DNA of 64,000 nt from Hypoxylon rubiginosum (lineage: Eukaryota; Ascomycota; Sordariomycetes; Xylariales; Hypoxylaceae): positions 930,001 through 994,000 of the forward strand of contig CADCXA010000030.1 of the NCBI GenBank assembly GCA_902806565.1. The letters are read 5' to 3'. Positions within the stretch are counted from its first letter, which is position 1, and each line of letters opens with the position of its first letter. The position numbers were made by a program, and so were the translations under genes. Shown here piece by piece: positions 9,536 through 21,197 of this stretch. Under the pieces are notes generated by a model that was given only the letters and a program-made list of their open reading frames with translations, ran no database searches and was not told the origin of the DNA.

Positions 9536-12500
9536 GATGCGATAAACGATAAACGGTTCACGGGCTTTCCAGGTCTTCTCTTCTCGTACAAGTTCACTTT
9601 TGTTTCGAAGACGAAATTTAGTCCTTGCGCCTCACCGCATGTCCGTGGCGGGGACCCACTATGATGATACATGATAGATACAGGCGCGCGCGAACTTCTC
9701 ACGACGGTCACGTTACCTTGGCAGGGGGGGCCGAAAAAGGGGGCCAAGGGGGCTGAGCCGCTTTAGACTTACTAACCTGCCAACGCACAGCTCAACAGCA
9801 TTTGCAAACATGAGAGATGTCTGACGAGCTGAGATTCAAAGGAGGCATAAGCACTCTCTAATATATTTTCCATTTCGAATATTTGCGAATTTATTTTGCG
9901 AAGTTACCCCGACGTTAAACTTCGTCCTGTTCCCCTGCTTAGCGGCAAAGATATGGCTTACTTATGCCCGTTTTAGTTAGAGCAGAGGAATATCGAAATA
10001 CTCACCGCCCCCGTTTTGTCTAGCAGGACCTTACGTAAGCATGCGTCCCTTCTCTTGATAGTAACTGATGTTGCAAGTTCACGAGACTGAATGTATAGAT
10101 TATAGATGAAATAGAAGTTATGATAATTATGTTTGTTTATGGTTCCAACAGATTGATATTAGCTATGATGTTCCAATATTGTATTATGATACCGGTAGCA
10201 CGCATTTGCATTTCAATACTTGCCGAGTATGAGAAAGCCCCCGATAGACCGGTAATGGCCTACACGAGAAACGAAGATATCGCTTGGATATAACGAATAA
10301 CCAGAATCATGACCATACCTACATCCTAGGTACCTTGTAGTGAAATACAGTCTTTCGCAAATTCATCTCAGGTTGCCAAGTACCCGGGTGGTAGCCAACC
10401 TAGGTTAGTCAAATCTTCGATTAACACTCATGTCTTCTTTGATTCTGTCTCGATGCGAACCTTCAGGCTTAAGAACAGCTAGGTACATTTGGTCTTCTCT
10501 GAGGTACGATGCGTACTGCCGAGATAATGGGTGATGTTCAGTTTATAAGACAGAATAAGCATAATATCCTCACCGAGTATGCTAAGCAAGTATATTAACT
10601 AACCATTTCATCATAATGTTCCTTGTTTACTGCATTAGATCTACGTATTAAAGTATTATTTCGTCAGAGTCAAACAGTTTCGGATAATCCGAGACGAAGC
10701 CATCATGGTGTAACGTGAGGTGCGCTGGCTTACCTGGACTGTAACTCATTAGAACTCAGAGATACTATAGCATTCTTAGTCGTTACGATACTGAATAGAC
10801 ACGAGTTTAAATGCCTCTTCTCCAATAAGACATATATGTCGAACTTAGGATGACATGATTGTTCCCGTAATTTTTGTGCTACTCTCGAATCTTCAACTCT
10901 TTGATGTTAGTGTATGCTTTCTAGACAGAAGAGACCGTCTGTAACATATGGTTATGCAAAGATGGAGTCGATCCTTGAGTTAAAACTAAGGAGCTATCTA
11001 GGTAGCTGAAGAACGATTCGCCGTCTGCGGATAAAGCCCCACGGACAGAAAACCAGCTCAACGTTCAATGAGAAATCATCGTAGTACTCGAAGGGTTTCG
11101 AATTTGGTTGGTCGCTGTACGAGTTCATTTATTTCGGATTCAAACCCCCTAGCTCAGTTAGCATTGCAGGTAGATAACGCTATCCACCGGGCAGCTTACA
11201 GAATAGCAAGGTAAACATGAAGATCAAGAGAAAACTTCAATGACTATAGATTAGATCGGTTATAAAGAAAATACCGAGACATCATTAGTATAGTATAGGT
11301 CATGTTCAACCTGTCTGTCTCAGATATAATGGAGCAAACCCGCTGGCTTCAACTTTAGCCTAATTAAAGTCCAGTCTAGGCTGGCATTCCCTACTCTGTG
11401 CCTACTCTGTGCTCGAAGAATGCAGAAGGCCTTTTTCGGTAAACCGGCACAAGTAATTAGTATCGGATCATGTCTAGATCGATATTGCTACAGTGAGAGC
11501 TTGCGGTGGCGTTGGTCTTACGTGGAAGATTATCTATGTTCTCCAACGGGTAGCGGTCAGAGCGCTTCCGAATGGTGCTCAAGCGAGTTCCGTGCCCGTA
11601 TTGTTTTCGGGCGGGGCACATCGCTCTGATGGGGTACCTACGATTTTATTACTTCGCTTAGTATCGTCGGATATCCCGTCGTTCTATGCACGTCGCTTAG
11701 AGAAAGTTTAAGCGTCTAGTCCTACCTAGACTACACCACTGCAGTTCGCTTAGAGATTTTGGTTACACCTCCAATTGGATTATTGAGTTAATTAAAGAGG
11801 AGATCTCACGCGTTGGATATATCTTTCGTGTTAAGCTCTTTACCTTGGGTAATACATAGTTACACAACGAGTTAAGCCACTTACAAAAGAGTAACACCAG
11901 CTTTTGAAACAAACATATCACGTGTAATTACGAGGGAAGAATTATGAAGTCACATACCTACCTACGACTGTACCATATATTTACCTAGAAGTTTAAACTG
12001 GGATAGATGTCTTCACATTATGAGACATATGCATGTAAATAGAGAGCCTTCTTTCAAGTCTCAACTGCATCATATGTACCAGGTATTGCCGGGAATCTCT
12101 CAAACTGTGTTGCCTACGGTTTTATCAGCTTTCCCCCCTCTCTTGCTGTTCCTTGTGGTTTTTCTGCGGCTAACTAGAAAGTACATAGTGAGAGAAACCT
12201 GAAATTGTGATTATTCATCTCGCAATCTTCAACTCAACCTTAGAAAGATGGAAAGGTACTCGCAAGGCTTGATCAGGACCTTGGAGGGATGCGTAACGAC
12301 GTTGCGTGACTCGACGACACGAAATATAACAGGATGCCAAGACGAGTTATAATACGACATATACAATGGTTAGGTAATAGCTTATCATCTTATTCGCAGA
12401 TTCTATAAGGATGGTTACTCTTGGTTCACTTGCTTGCGAAGCTTCGACTCAGATTTCAGCCCTAGGTGTGATACCCAGAGTTATATGCCTTCCAGACTCG

Positions 12501-14853
12501 TACTAGTCCCGATATTGGCAGCGTTCCAATAGGCTGGGTCTTACACCCATTGAGAGGGCTAGAATCTTAGAAGCAGTGCTGTCTACATAAAGTAATAGTA
12601 GTGGTGCAAGACCCGATTGATAATCTCACCTACATCCGCGGATGTGAGGTCGTGTCAGCACTCATCCCCTTTCCGACCACAGCCAGATATATTGTGGTTC
12701 TCATCTCATAGAGCCTCGTATCATCGGCCTTTCAGTAACCAAGGAGGTCGGAGTAGACTTCACGACAAGCCCAATCAAACCGTCTAGGACGCCACATGAT
12801 TCGAAGTGTGGTGGGGATGGAGTTACTCGACAGCTTCCGAGAATCTTTGGCTTGCAGAAAGATGTTCCTAGGGCAGAACAATCAGCGTGTGAGCCAGGAT
12901 CCCACCATCCATCCGTTAATACGTCATGTCGTATGTACGTCGCACCCACGTGGCGGAGCAGGCATTTTCGTACATTTTTCTTCTGTCTTGTAGGTTAGCG
13001 AAGATCTGGTATACCCAAGGTACCATAGATACAATGCCTTCTACGTGGATTGGTTCGCCTGTGGCCCATGTGACCGACGAATTGCACCCCCTGGAGAGGC
13101 TTGGCGCCTATGCACTTCAAATTGGACGTTGGGCATGCTCGCAGAACTAGAAGGATGAACTTTGTATCAGGCTCCCGATACCGTCGGCATAGACATAATG
13201 ACTACCTCCTAAGCTATAGCAAACATTTTCTTAAAGGCGGCCTTGAATCGTAATTGGCTCTTCATAATATGATAAGTGACAGAGTCTATCCCGTGTATGA
13301 CACGGTCTAACCAAACATAGTCTAATTAATTGCATGATGCGTAAGACAATTTAATTGACCAACTCGTGCTGGAATTGAGGGATTGCATTAGATCCTAAGT
13401 CAATGTAAGTGATATCCTTCGAATTCCCTTCAATGGACGAACATCGCCCCGCCCCGATATTAAGTGACACGTGTGATAGGTTAGAAGGTATTCAGTTCTT
13501 ACCTACCTCTAGTAGACTATAACTCTCTTTCTTGTGAAAGTCTCTAGCAAGTTAGATATTCAGGGTCAAGGTCCATATAAACAGTTCTCAACACGAGAAC
13601 GGACTTAACTGCATAAGTATTTCTAGTTTCGTTCCCTCCAACAGCCAGTCACTGAGACATTAGAACTCGTTAACACGCTCTGAGATATACCTACCTAGGT
13701 ACCATATTTACAAAGCAGAGCGCGCTTATAATTATTACCTCATTACAACAGCACGGGGGGTAGATCGCATCTACATCTAAGGGCCTCTATCCGATGATGT
13801 ACTGTCGGACTCGTAATAATACCTATAAGAGGAAGTGGCTTTATGTCTAACCAATCTGTCGGAAACCTGGTCTGTGCAGAGAATGTAGCAGTACTCTAAG
13901 ATACATATTCCCACCGTCCCCGGTTTCGGGGGGCTCGTGCTGTTCTAGATTCACAAGTGCGGTTTTCTATCAGATTTGAGGCCTGTCGTCACATTTCTCC
14001 CGTGGACGCAGATCGAACTTTTGACACAGAACACGTCAATGATACCTGACTGAATTGGCACTCGAAGATCATCACGCGACCAGTATGGAGGAGGATGAGG
14101 AGGAAGAAATATCTGTAGTTTCCTTCCGGGTCGGGCTACTAACTCGCATGTTTTTTTATAATGCTTGTTCAGATGACGCATGCTACACGGGGCGTTTCGA
14201 GCCAATTGTGAGGCCGAAGCTGGGTTGACAGGTCCATATTTAAAAGAATCGTACTGATGGGAACTAATGTGATACCGGCAAGTAGCTACGCTACCTGGGT
14301 ATAGCCTCCTGTATGCTGTGGGTGCTGGCACTGGCACTGGCATGACATGATAATAAGACAGCCACGATATAAGAAGTAACCAAAGAGGAGCCCTTGCAGA
14401 GGCATGTCGCTAGTCTAGTATAAGCTTAGACGCCTAGTCAGGTAATGCCCATCGCCGCGTAGGTGGTGGTGATGCGGTTTCTCCGTGGTTTTGCGTTGAG
14501 ACCAGGCTCAAAGGGGAATGTGTTTTTCAACTTGCCTCTACAAGATGCAACTCCGGCTGTTACAAGAATGATACCTTGGCCGCGAAAGAAGATTCTGACA
14601 TTACTACTGTGTCACCCTAGAGTGACAACTCCAAGTATACGAGTTGCTTCCTAGGCTGGCTAGGCAATATACATCCCACCGGCGATCCATTCAGACGTGG
14701 TACTCGCCAGTTTCCTGCGGATGAGAGGTACAGGTTGCAGGCGTGAACCTGACGCGGATGGGTTTCCTTTTCTACCTCATCAACCGCCGAAAAATCAGTC
14801 GGTGCGTGCATATGACTGGACGGCAGGACAGCTTGAGGCGGCCAGCCGTAAAT

Positions 14854-14872
14854 AAAAAAAAAAAAAAAAAAA
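14854..14872. repeat. Poly(A) tract of 19
   Basis: Uninterrupted A run on the plus strand inside the gene desert. It might mark an old retroposed tail or simple slippage; no target-site duplication was identified. Confidence 0.7.
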
Positions 14873-15133
14873 TGAGGGCCGCGAACTACGACCAGGTGGA
14901 TGGAGATACATTGGACATGCGTTCCTCTCGGTAGAGTAGCATCAGAAAAAATCTGATAATGAACCCAAGCAGCCAAGGGGGTAGCTTGACTTGACTTAGG
15001 TAACCTACAACACTGCCCCGCACTGGGGAATAAGCAGAATATAACCTGGTGATGGAAAGGGAGGGGTTAGGGGGGTAAGGATTGTTTTAATGGTTGAGGC
15101 AGGGTCAGAAGAGAGATGCCACCTCGGATGATC

Positions 15134-15168
15134 CCCATAGCCCATGGCCCATGGCCCATGTCCCATAC
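15134..15168. repeat. 7-bp tandem repeat (CCCATGG-type), five units
   Basis: Units are CCCATAG, CCCATGG, CCCATGG, CCCATGT and CCCATAC, with a further CCCATGA after a four-base gap. Confidence 0.7.
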
Positions 15169-17817
15169 ATAGCCCATGATCTTCTTCCCCCCCACACCTA
15201 CACCCACGCCCACAACTTACAAAGACACGGGAATCGTGGAAAACGCTAGCGATGCTGCTTATTCTTTTGATGGTTCTATGGTTCTATGTAGGTACAGCGC
15301 GGGAGGCAGGGAGGGAAGATGCCGCTATAAATTTTGGACCATATTACTAAGCCAACTAAAACCTGGCACTGGCACACTACCTGACAGCCTGAACCCTGAA
15401 CCCTTAGAAGCCCCATTGTGACCCCCGACTAAACCCCCCAAATTACCCCACCCTCCCCAACGTTATCCAGGCCCCCAGGCCCCAAGACCCCTCCTATCAG
15501 AATCCCTACAGACTACAGACCCTAGAAGAACGCTACACTCAAAATGCACATCATCTATCATCTATCAAATTGAGGCCCTGTGGTTACTGTTACCGCCACC
15601 AAGTCGTTGTCCCTGCTCTTCACCGCGAGCGAAAGGAAAATAAGCAGATGGTAATCATGACGGCAAGGCTGTGACGCTTTTGCTTCCGAAGCATGCCGAC
15701 TTCTGAACCACTCAACCCCCCTCGATAATCGCTACGACGTCGATCCTATCCCAAGGTCATCCGTCGGGATGGGCGATAGTTGGTTCGTTCGATCGTTGAG
15801 CTTCCCAGCTTTGCGGCGCCTGGGAGAAGCGTTATTCTAGCTCGCCAATGATGACTACGAGCCCTAGCAGCAGCCGTCTGTGCCTTAAACATGCAATGGC
15901 TCATCGCAACCCTGGAGGGTTTCCCTGAGGTTGGATAGCGAAGTGTTTCCCACATTCAACAGGATCCTTTACGTTAGATTACTACTACGGTACGACGCTC
16001 CCGCTCTTGGCCCAATGAATCTTTCAGCCAGCCTACCACAATATTACCTAGGTACTACCCTCACCGTACTGGCCCGGAGATGACTGTATTCAAATCGCAG
16101 TCCAAACTCCCTCCTCGGATTTCAACCATCCCGCCGTTGGCCAGCCCCCAGGGCTCAGGGAAGCAAGATGCTCCCGTCTATCCATTTCCATTACCTCCTG
16201 GATGGGTAATTGGTAGTGCGAGATAGTCGAGGCGAACAGCCGCGCAATTACACCGCTATTATGGGTTGATTACAAACGGCGTGATGTTCAGGCTGCAGGG
16301 AGGTCATTCGCAACTTGACAGCTTATCCAAATGTAAGTGACACTGCAGCCGCCCGGCCGCCAATCCCAAAAGCCACATCCACACCGTCCTTCCGAACAGC
16401 GAGTAGACTACTTCCACGACCTTTTGCGAGGTATATTGTACTTTGTACCCGTGCTTCTCGATGCGGCATTGCCACACTGGATCAGCCGCCGTTTAGCTCC
16501 TAGCCGGGTCTTTCGTCATAAACGACATCCCGTAGCTTCTATCACATGGCCGCTCATTGGCCTTGGCTACTGTTCGGGCTCATGACGACGGCACAGCAGT
16601 CGTTCACGTCGGCTTCTCCCGATCCACACTTGGAAACCCAAGCACCGCACAATTTTTATCGGCGTCCAACCGGGTGCTGCAATCGCTCTGCTCGATCGAG
16701 GGGCCCCTCCCCCATATACTGACTTACGACGATGCTCGAGCTGGTGATGTTGGTGCAATAGTCGACACCCGTCAATGTAACCGTACTGATGTGGTAGAGA
16801 GGTGATTTAAAGAGCCTATGGTGACTATACCATGATCTTGTCCGTCCAATTCCCCGGTTTGCGTCTACATCTCCCCTCTACCTGTTCGAGCCTGGCGCGG
16901 TATTCTCCATCGGCGCCATTCGACTTATTTAGCTCTGCGTGCAGATGAGATGAGACGTTGTCCTTAGCTCTAGGTATTGATTAAACTTCAAAGCCCAGAT
17001 CGACCGGGTTTTGTACCGCCGTATCGCCAATGTCATCGTCAGCTAGCCGACCACTTACTATCTCTGCGTACCTACTTATACGGAGTATCCTGGGGGGATC
17101 ACCAACGTCAGGCTTACCCCCCACTCAATCCACAATTAAATGGCTACCTCCTATGTACCTGGCAGGTACCCTACAACATGACCATCGATCCTACAAGCCA
17201 CTACAAGGTACAGTGCCGGAGTCTATAGTTTTTTCTATGCATAACAGGAGGTTCGTCTAATGGCCCTCCCTACCCGATATCCGTGCTAGCCTTCACGCGC
17301 GATACGAAAACATTTTTTTGGGGGGAGACCCCTGTTTTGATACCTCGAGACGTGCAGGTGCAGATCCTCCTGCACGGTTCATGCCTCTCCTTCAGCTACC
17401 ATATCCCAAGATGGCTGATCGCATAGGGACCCTTGGACGCCACCAGCAGGGGGAACAGGTCATAAGGGGAAACGCAAGAGGACGTATATATCAGACCTTT
17501 CAAGCAGTATATGTTCCCCGTTTTCGTCCCAGAATCGAGCTGATGTGTTCGTCCATCGATCTCGCCATCTCACCATCTCACTATATTCCATCTCCTCATC
17601 TCTTTTGATCGAGGGCTTGCCTCTCGACTCTTATAGTCACTACTAGCCAGGGCATAGATATACCTTACTTCATACCGTATAGGTATCTTACGTTACTCTA
17701 CCCTATTCCATTTTATAGGATTCACAAGCACAGGGTCTATCACAGGCCCCTTTCGCCCGGATCTCTACACTCTCACCAGTCTTACCATTGGCATTATTTG
17801 TGCCTTCTAATCCAGAA

Positions 17818-18954
17818 ATGGCGCCTCATCTTGATGTACCGTCACCTGCCGGAAGCTTTACAACCAGCTTCGACAGAATCCCTTTTCGGGCTCCCGCCGC
17901 TTCGGGGGTAGGGATAGGCAGTCCAGCATCAGCCGAGTCGCGCTCCTCACTTCTTAGCAGCTCCTTTGAAGGTGATTTGGTAGATGAAGATTTCCATATG
18001 ACACGACCGTTGATACCTGGCGTCTACGTACCAACCATGTGTTTCTTTGACGAAGAGACCGAGGATGTCGACACCAACACTATTGCTCGCCACGCGGTAC
18101 GACTTGCCGAGGCCGGTGTGACGGGCGTCGCAACTCAAGGATCGAATGGCGAAGCTGTTCATCTCTCACATACGGAGCGTCAGCTGGTCACTTTCACCAC
18201 ACGCAAGGCATTGAACGAAGCCGGCTTTTCACATATTCCGGTTATTGTTGGTTGCGGCGCTCAGAGCACTCGTGAGACTATCCGATTCTGCTGTGAGGCA
18301 TGGGAAGCGGGAGGCGATTACGCCCTCGTACTGCCCCCGTCGTACTACGCGCCGCTGTTTGCACCATCTTTTAAGACCATTGAAGAATACTTCACGAATG
18401 TTGCCAATGCATCTCCCATACCAATCATCATTTACAATTACCCCGGCGCCGTAAACGGCTTGGATCTAACATCTGATGTAATAATCAACTTGGCACAACA
18501 CCCAAAGATTGTCGGCGTCAAGCTAACGTGTGGAAACACTGGCAAACTAAACCGCGTGGTAGCCGCCACGAGGAAGTTGTCCAACAACTATGATCCCGAC
18601 AGACCCGAATTCCTAGTTCTGGCGGGCTCAGCCGACTTTTCGATCCAGTCATTGATCGCCGGAGGGCACGGCATCTTGGCAGGCCTTGCAAACATCACAC
18701 CGAAAAGTTGCATCAAGACCATTGACCTGTACAAGGCTGGCAAATACCTGGAGGCCCAGAAAGTGCAGGAAGTAGTTTCGCAGGGCGATTGGGTAGCAAT
18801 CCAGGGTGGCGTGGTGGGCGTCAAGGCAGGACTTCAAGCGTGGATGGGATACGGCGGCTACGCACGCAGTCCGCTCCCCAAGCCAACTGCCGAGCAGGCC
18901 AAATCGTGGAAAGAGGGATTTAGAGAGCTGGTGCAGCTAGAGAAGTCTCTGTGA
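17818..18954 (+). CDS. DHDPS/HOGA-family class I aldolase
   Basis: The family consists of Schiff-base (beta/alpha)8 barrels that cleave or form 2-oxo acids. Fungi make lysine by the aminoadipate route, so a catabolic 4-hydroxy-2-oxoglutarate or 2-keto-3-deoxy-sugar-acid aldolase is more likely than true DHDPS. It is one exon, 378 aa from the ATG at 17818; an in-frame extension upstream begins only with TTG and was not used. The core begins near residue 61 (MTRPLIPGVYVPT). Motifs are TQGSNGEAVHLSHTER, YNYPG with the conserved Tyr, and GVKLTCGN with the Schiff-base Lys. The first 60 residues are Ser/Ala/Pro-rich and acidic only at the end. Met61 (17998) would give a 318-aa protein of the family's usual length, so two starts are possible. 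Substrate is uncertain. Confidence 0.9.
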   Translation: MAPHLDVPSPAGSFTTSFDRIPFRAPAASGVGIGSPASAESRSSLLSSSFEGDLVDEDFHMTRPLIPGVYVPTMCFFDEETEDVDTNTIARHAVRLAEAGVTGVATQGSNGEAVHLSHTERQLVTFTTRKALNEAGFSHIPVIVGCGAQSTRETIRFCCEAWEAGGDYALVLPPSYYAPLFAPSFKTIEEYFTNVANASPIPIIIYNYPGAVNGLDLTSDVIINLAQHPKIVGVKLTCGNTGKLNRVVAATRKLSNNYDPDRPEFLVLAGSADFSIQSLIAGGHGILAGLANITPKSCIKTIDLYKAGKYLEAQKVQEVVSQGDWVAIQGGVVGVKAGLQAWMGYGGYARSPLPKPTAEQAKSWKEGFRELVQLEKSL

Positions 18955-21197
18955 CAGGCTAGTAGGGACACGATAGTGGAAGGACGCTTGAGCACCAGCT
19001 CCTTATTTCGATCGTGGCAAAAGTGTGCCCTACGTAACTTCGAAGGGGGAAAACAGTATGAGTAGGTTCCGCATTCGGATAGTGGTAGAGGTTACCATTG
19101 AAAACCTAAGATAAGGACCATCTTGTTGATTTCTATGGATTGGTTTCCTTCATGGGCGACATGGTATATGAAAAAAGGACAAGGCGTCTAAAGAAAATAG
19201 CTAGGATTTTCTATTACTGGTCCCAATCGCCTGCCCGTTGTAGCAGGAGGCACTGTACGACCGCGTATCACCCCTTTCTTTGTCTCTCGTCATTTGCTTC
19301 GGGATCATAATTCCCCGATTCTAATGTCCAAAGCCATTGCAACTGGCGTTGTTCGCGGCAAGCGTCCCTCTTCGCTAAGAAAGAAACACGACTTTACGAT
19401 TACGGTATATACATACTCCTATCATCTCAATCAATTTATTACCTTTAAAAAGTAGAGTCTGTGAAGATATGCAGCCCCCCTTTAGTCAGCCACTCAACAA
19501 GATAAAAGGGGTTAACACTATTCGATATAACTCGCAAACTCTCGGTTAATGAGCCGAAATGTTTCATTTTTTGAAATTCCAGTCGTCATTATGTTTCTTA
19601 AATTGATAAGCGAAGAAAGCTCCGAGACGTTTACTGGCTGGACCGAAGCCTAAGACAGTTTGAACGCTTGAAAGAAGGTCGGGCGGCTGTCTTGGAGGGT
19701 GCTATTGGTCGAGAAGGTCAACGAACCAGAGACGCCGAATAGTGACTCACAGACTACCACTCTATCATTCGATGAAAATCGCCCGGCTTATCGTACGTAA
19801 TCATCTGGCATTGTTTCCCAGATATTGGGTACCGAGGCAGGTAGAGGATAGCAGCGACCTCGAAAACCCAAGACGTCAAAGCCAGAAGGATATTGGTCGA
19901 GTTGTGTGACAAGTCATATGATAAGTACCCCCAAGGCTATTTCAGGGGGGACACTCGCATACATAACTTAGCGCCGATCAAGACTCCCGTCGACTTCGGT
20001 GTGTGAATGTATTCCGGAAAGCTCACATTACAATCTGCATTCGGCCGAACAAGTCCTCTGGCGGGTTGGTGATGTGTCAATTGTGAGCGTTACTCCTTGC
20101 CTAACATATCTAAATGTTAACTGGAATAGGCGCATATCTAAAGTGGTCACCTCGGATCACGCCCAGTGATGATGCCAAAAGCGGTGAAATAGTAAACCCC
20201 GATTTACATTTTTGGCTATCCGGCATTGGCTCGCACAAAATTGTCACCACGCTACGTGGGGAGAGGTATCGTGGGACTGCAGGAAGGGTCTCATGCCGTG
20301 CGCCACACACGGCGAGGTACAGCAAAAAGGCCGCCCAGCCTAGCCCAGTATTCCCGGTCCGCCCCTTCACCCCCTCCCCGGATATTGGTTCCCTGGGCTG
20401 GGTCGGTTCCTGGGTTCCCGATAGGTCGACTGCAGGTTGACAGAAAATGTGGGAGGACGTACCTATTTGACCCCATGCCCACGGCCGTTCAGGTTCCTGC
20501 AGCGTACCGAGCCGTAGGAAAAAAACATGGCTGGTGACACACACACACGCACACTTACACACGGATTTCACTCGCGTTCCGCAAGGAACATACGATCCGG
20601 ACCCAGCAGGCTAACGAGGCGTCAAATGCTGTGGGATCGCGTGGGCCGACTATCGGATTTGACCCCCAACTACTCGGAGTTGAACATCTTGGCCCGCCAC
20701 AGACCCACGGGCGACGGGGCGTTATAGGCAAAGCAAGACTTGACGAACGCCCAGAGACATCTCTCGTGGGCCTCGTGTGCCTCTTATGCCTTTACCTACA
20801 GCAGCGGTGCGCCTGCCGTGCTTCTCTAAGCCGGCACGTTATAGGCTCGTCCCAAGATGTTAGCCGCAGGTTCCTTCTCTGCAAGATGATCGTATCGACT
20901 CTCCCTTCTTCCGAATAGACCACAGAGAGGACCGCAAGGTGGATCGCGACGAAGGGGTCCAGACCTTTCCAGACATGCCACACGCAGAATCGTACCCGAC
21001 TCTTCCGCTGCCAGATGCGAGATCACGTATGGTTCTCACAGTTTCCGTTAAATTATGAACTGGCGAATCATAAGTCTGGTACTTACCCGGCATGGGTTCA
21101 TAAGAAATTCTTAGACTTGCTTACGGGGAAAATAGGTTCTCCTGGTACCTGGTACTTCTTGTCGGCCCCCTCCCTTTACCATCTCCCCACCGTCTTG
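18955..21197. other. Intergenic, upstream of tyrosinase
   Basis: ORFs on both strands near 20.1-21.0 kb reach 153 codons but overlap one another and show no domain. An (AC)6 run lies at 20537-20548. No gene is supported. Confidence 0.55.

Larger units (their letters stand above)
9536..17817. other. Gene desert of about 8.3 kb
   Basis: No ORF here exceeds about 130 codons and none shows family motifs. The left half (about 9.8-13.9 kb) is AT-rich by eye and dense in stops in all frames. The right half has patches of higher GC (16.3-16.8 kb) but no gene I can support. It holds a 19-base A run (14854-14872), a 7-bp tandem repeat (15134-15168) and two copies of the palindrome TACCTAGGTA (13692-13701, 16045-16054). 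It may be old, mutated transposon remains, but no terminal repeats or coding relics were found. Confidence 0.55.

Noticed and set aside
11148..11195. tRNA-like string (TAGCTCAGTTAGCA)
   Set aside because: It resembles a D-arm, but no matching acceptor stem, anticodon arm or T-arm folds around it on either strand.
17788..17817. Upstream extension of the aldolase frame
   Set aside because: It starts with TTG; fungal nuclear genes normally start with ATG, so 17818 was chosen.
20110..20571. 153-codon minus ORF opposite two plus ORFs
   Set aside because: No domain or consistent codon pattern, and overlapping frames on both strands are equally long.
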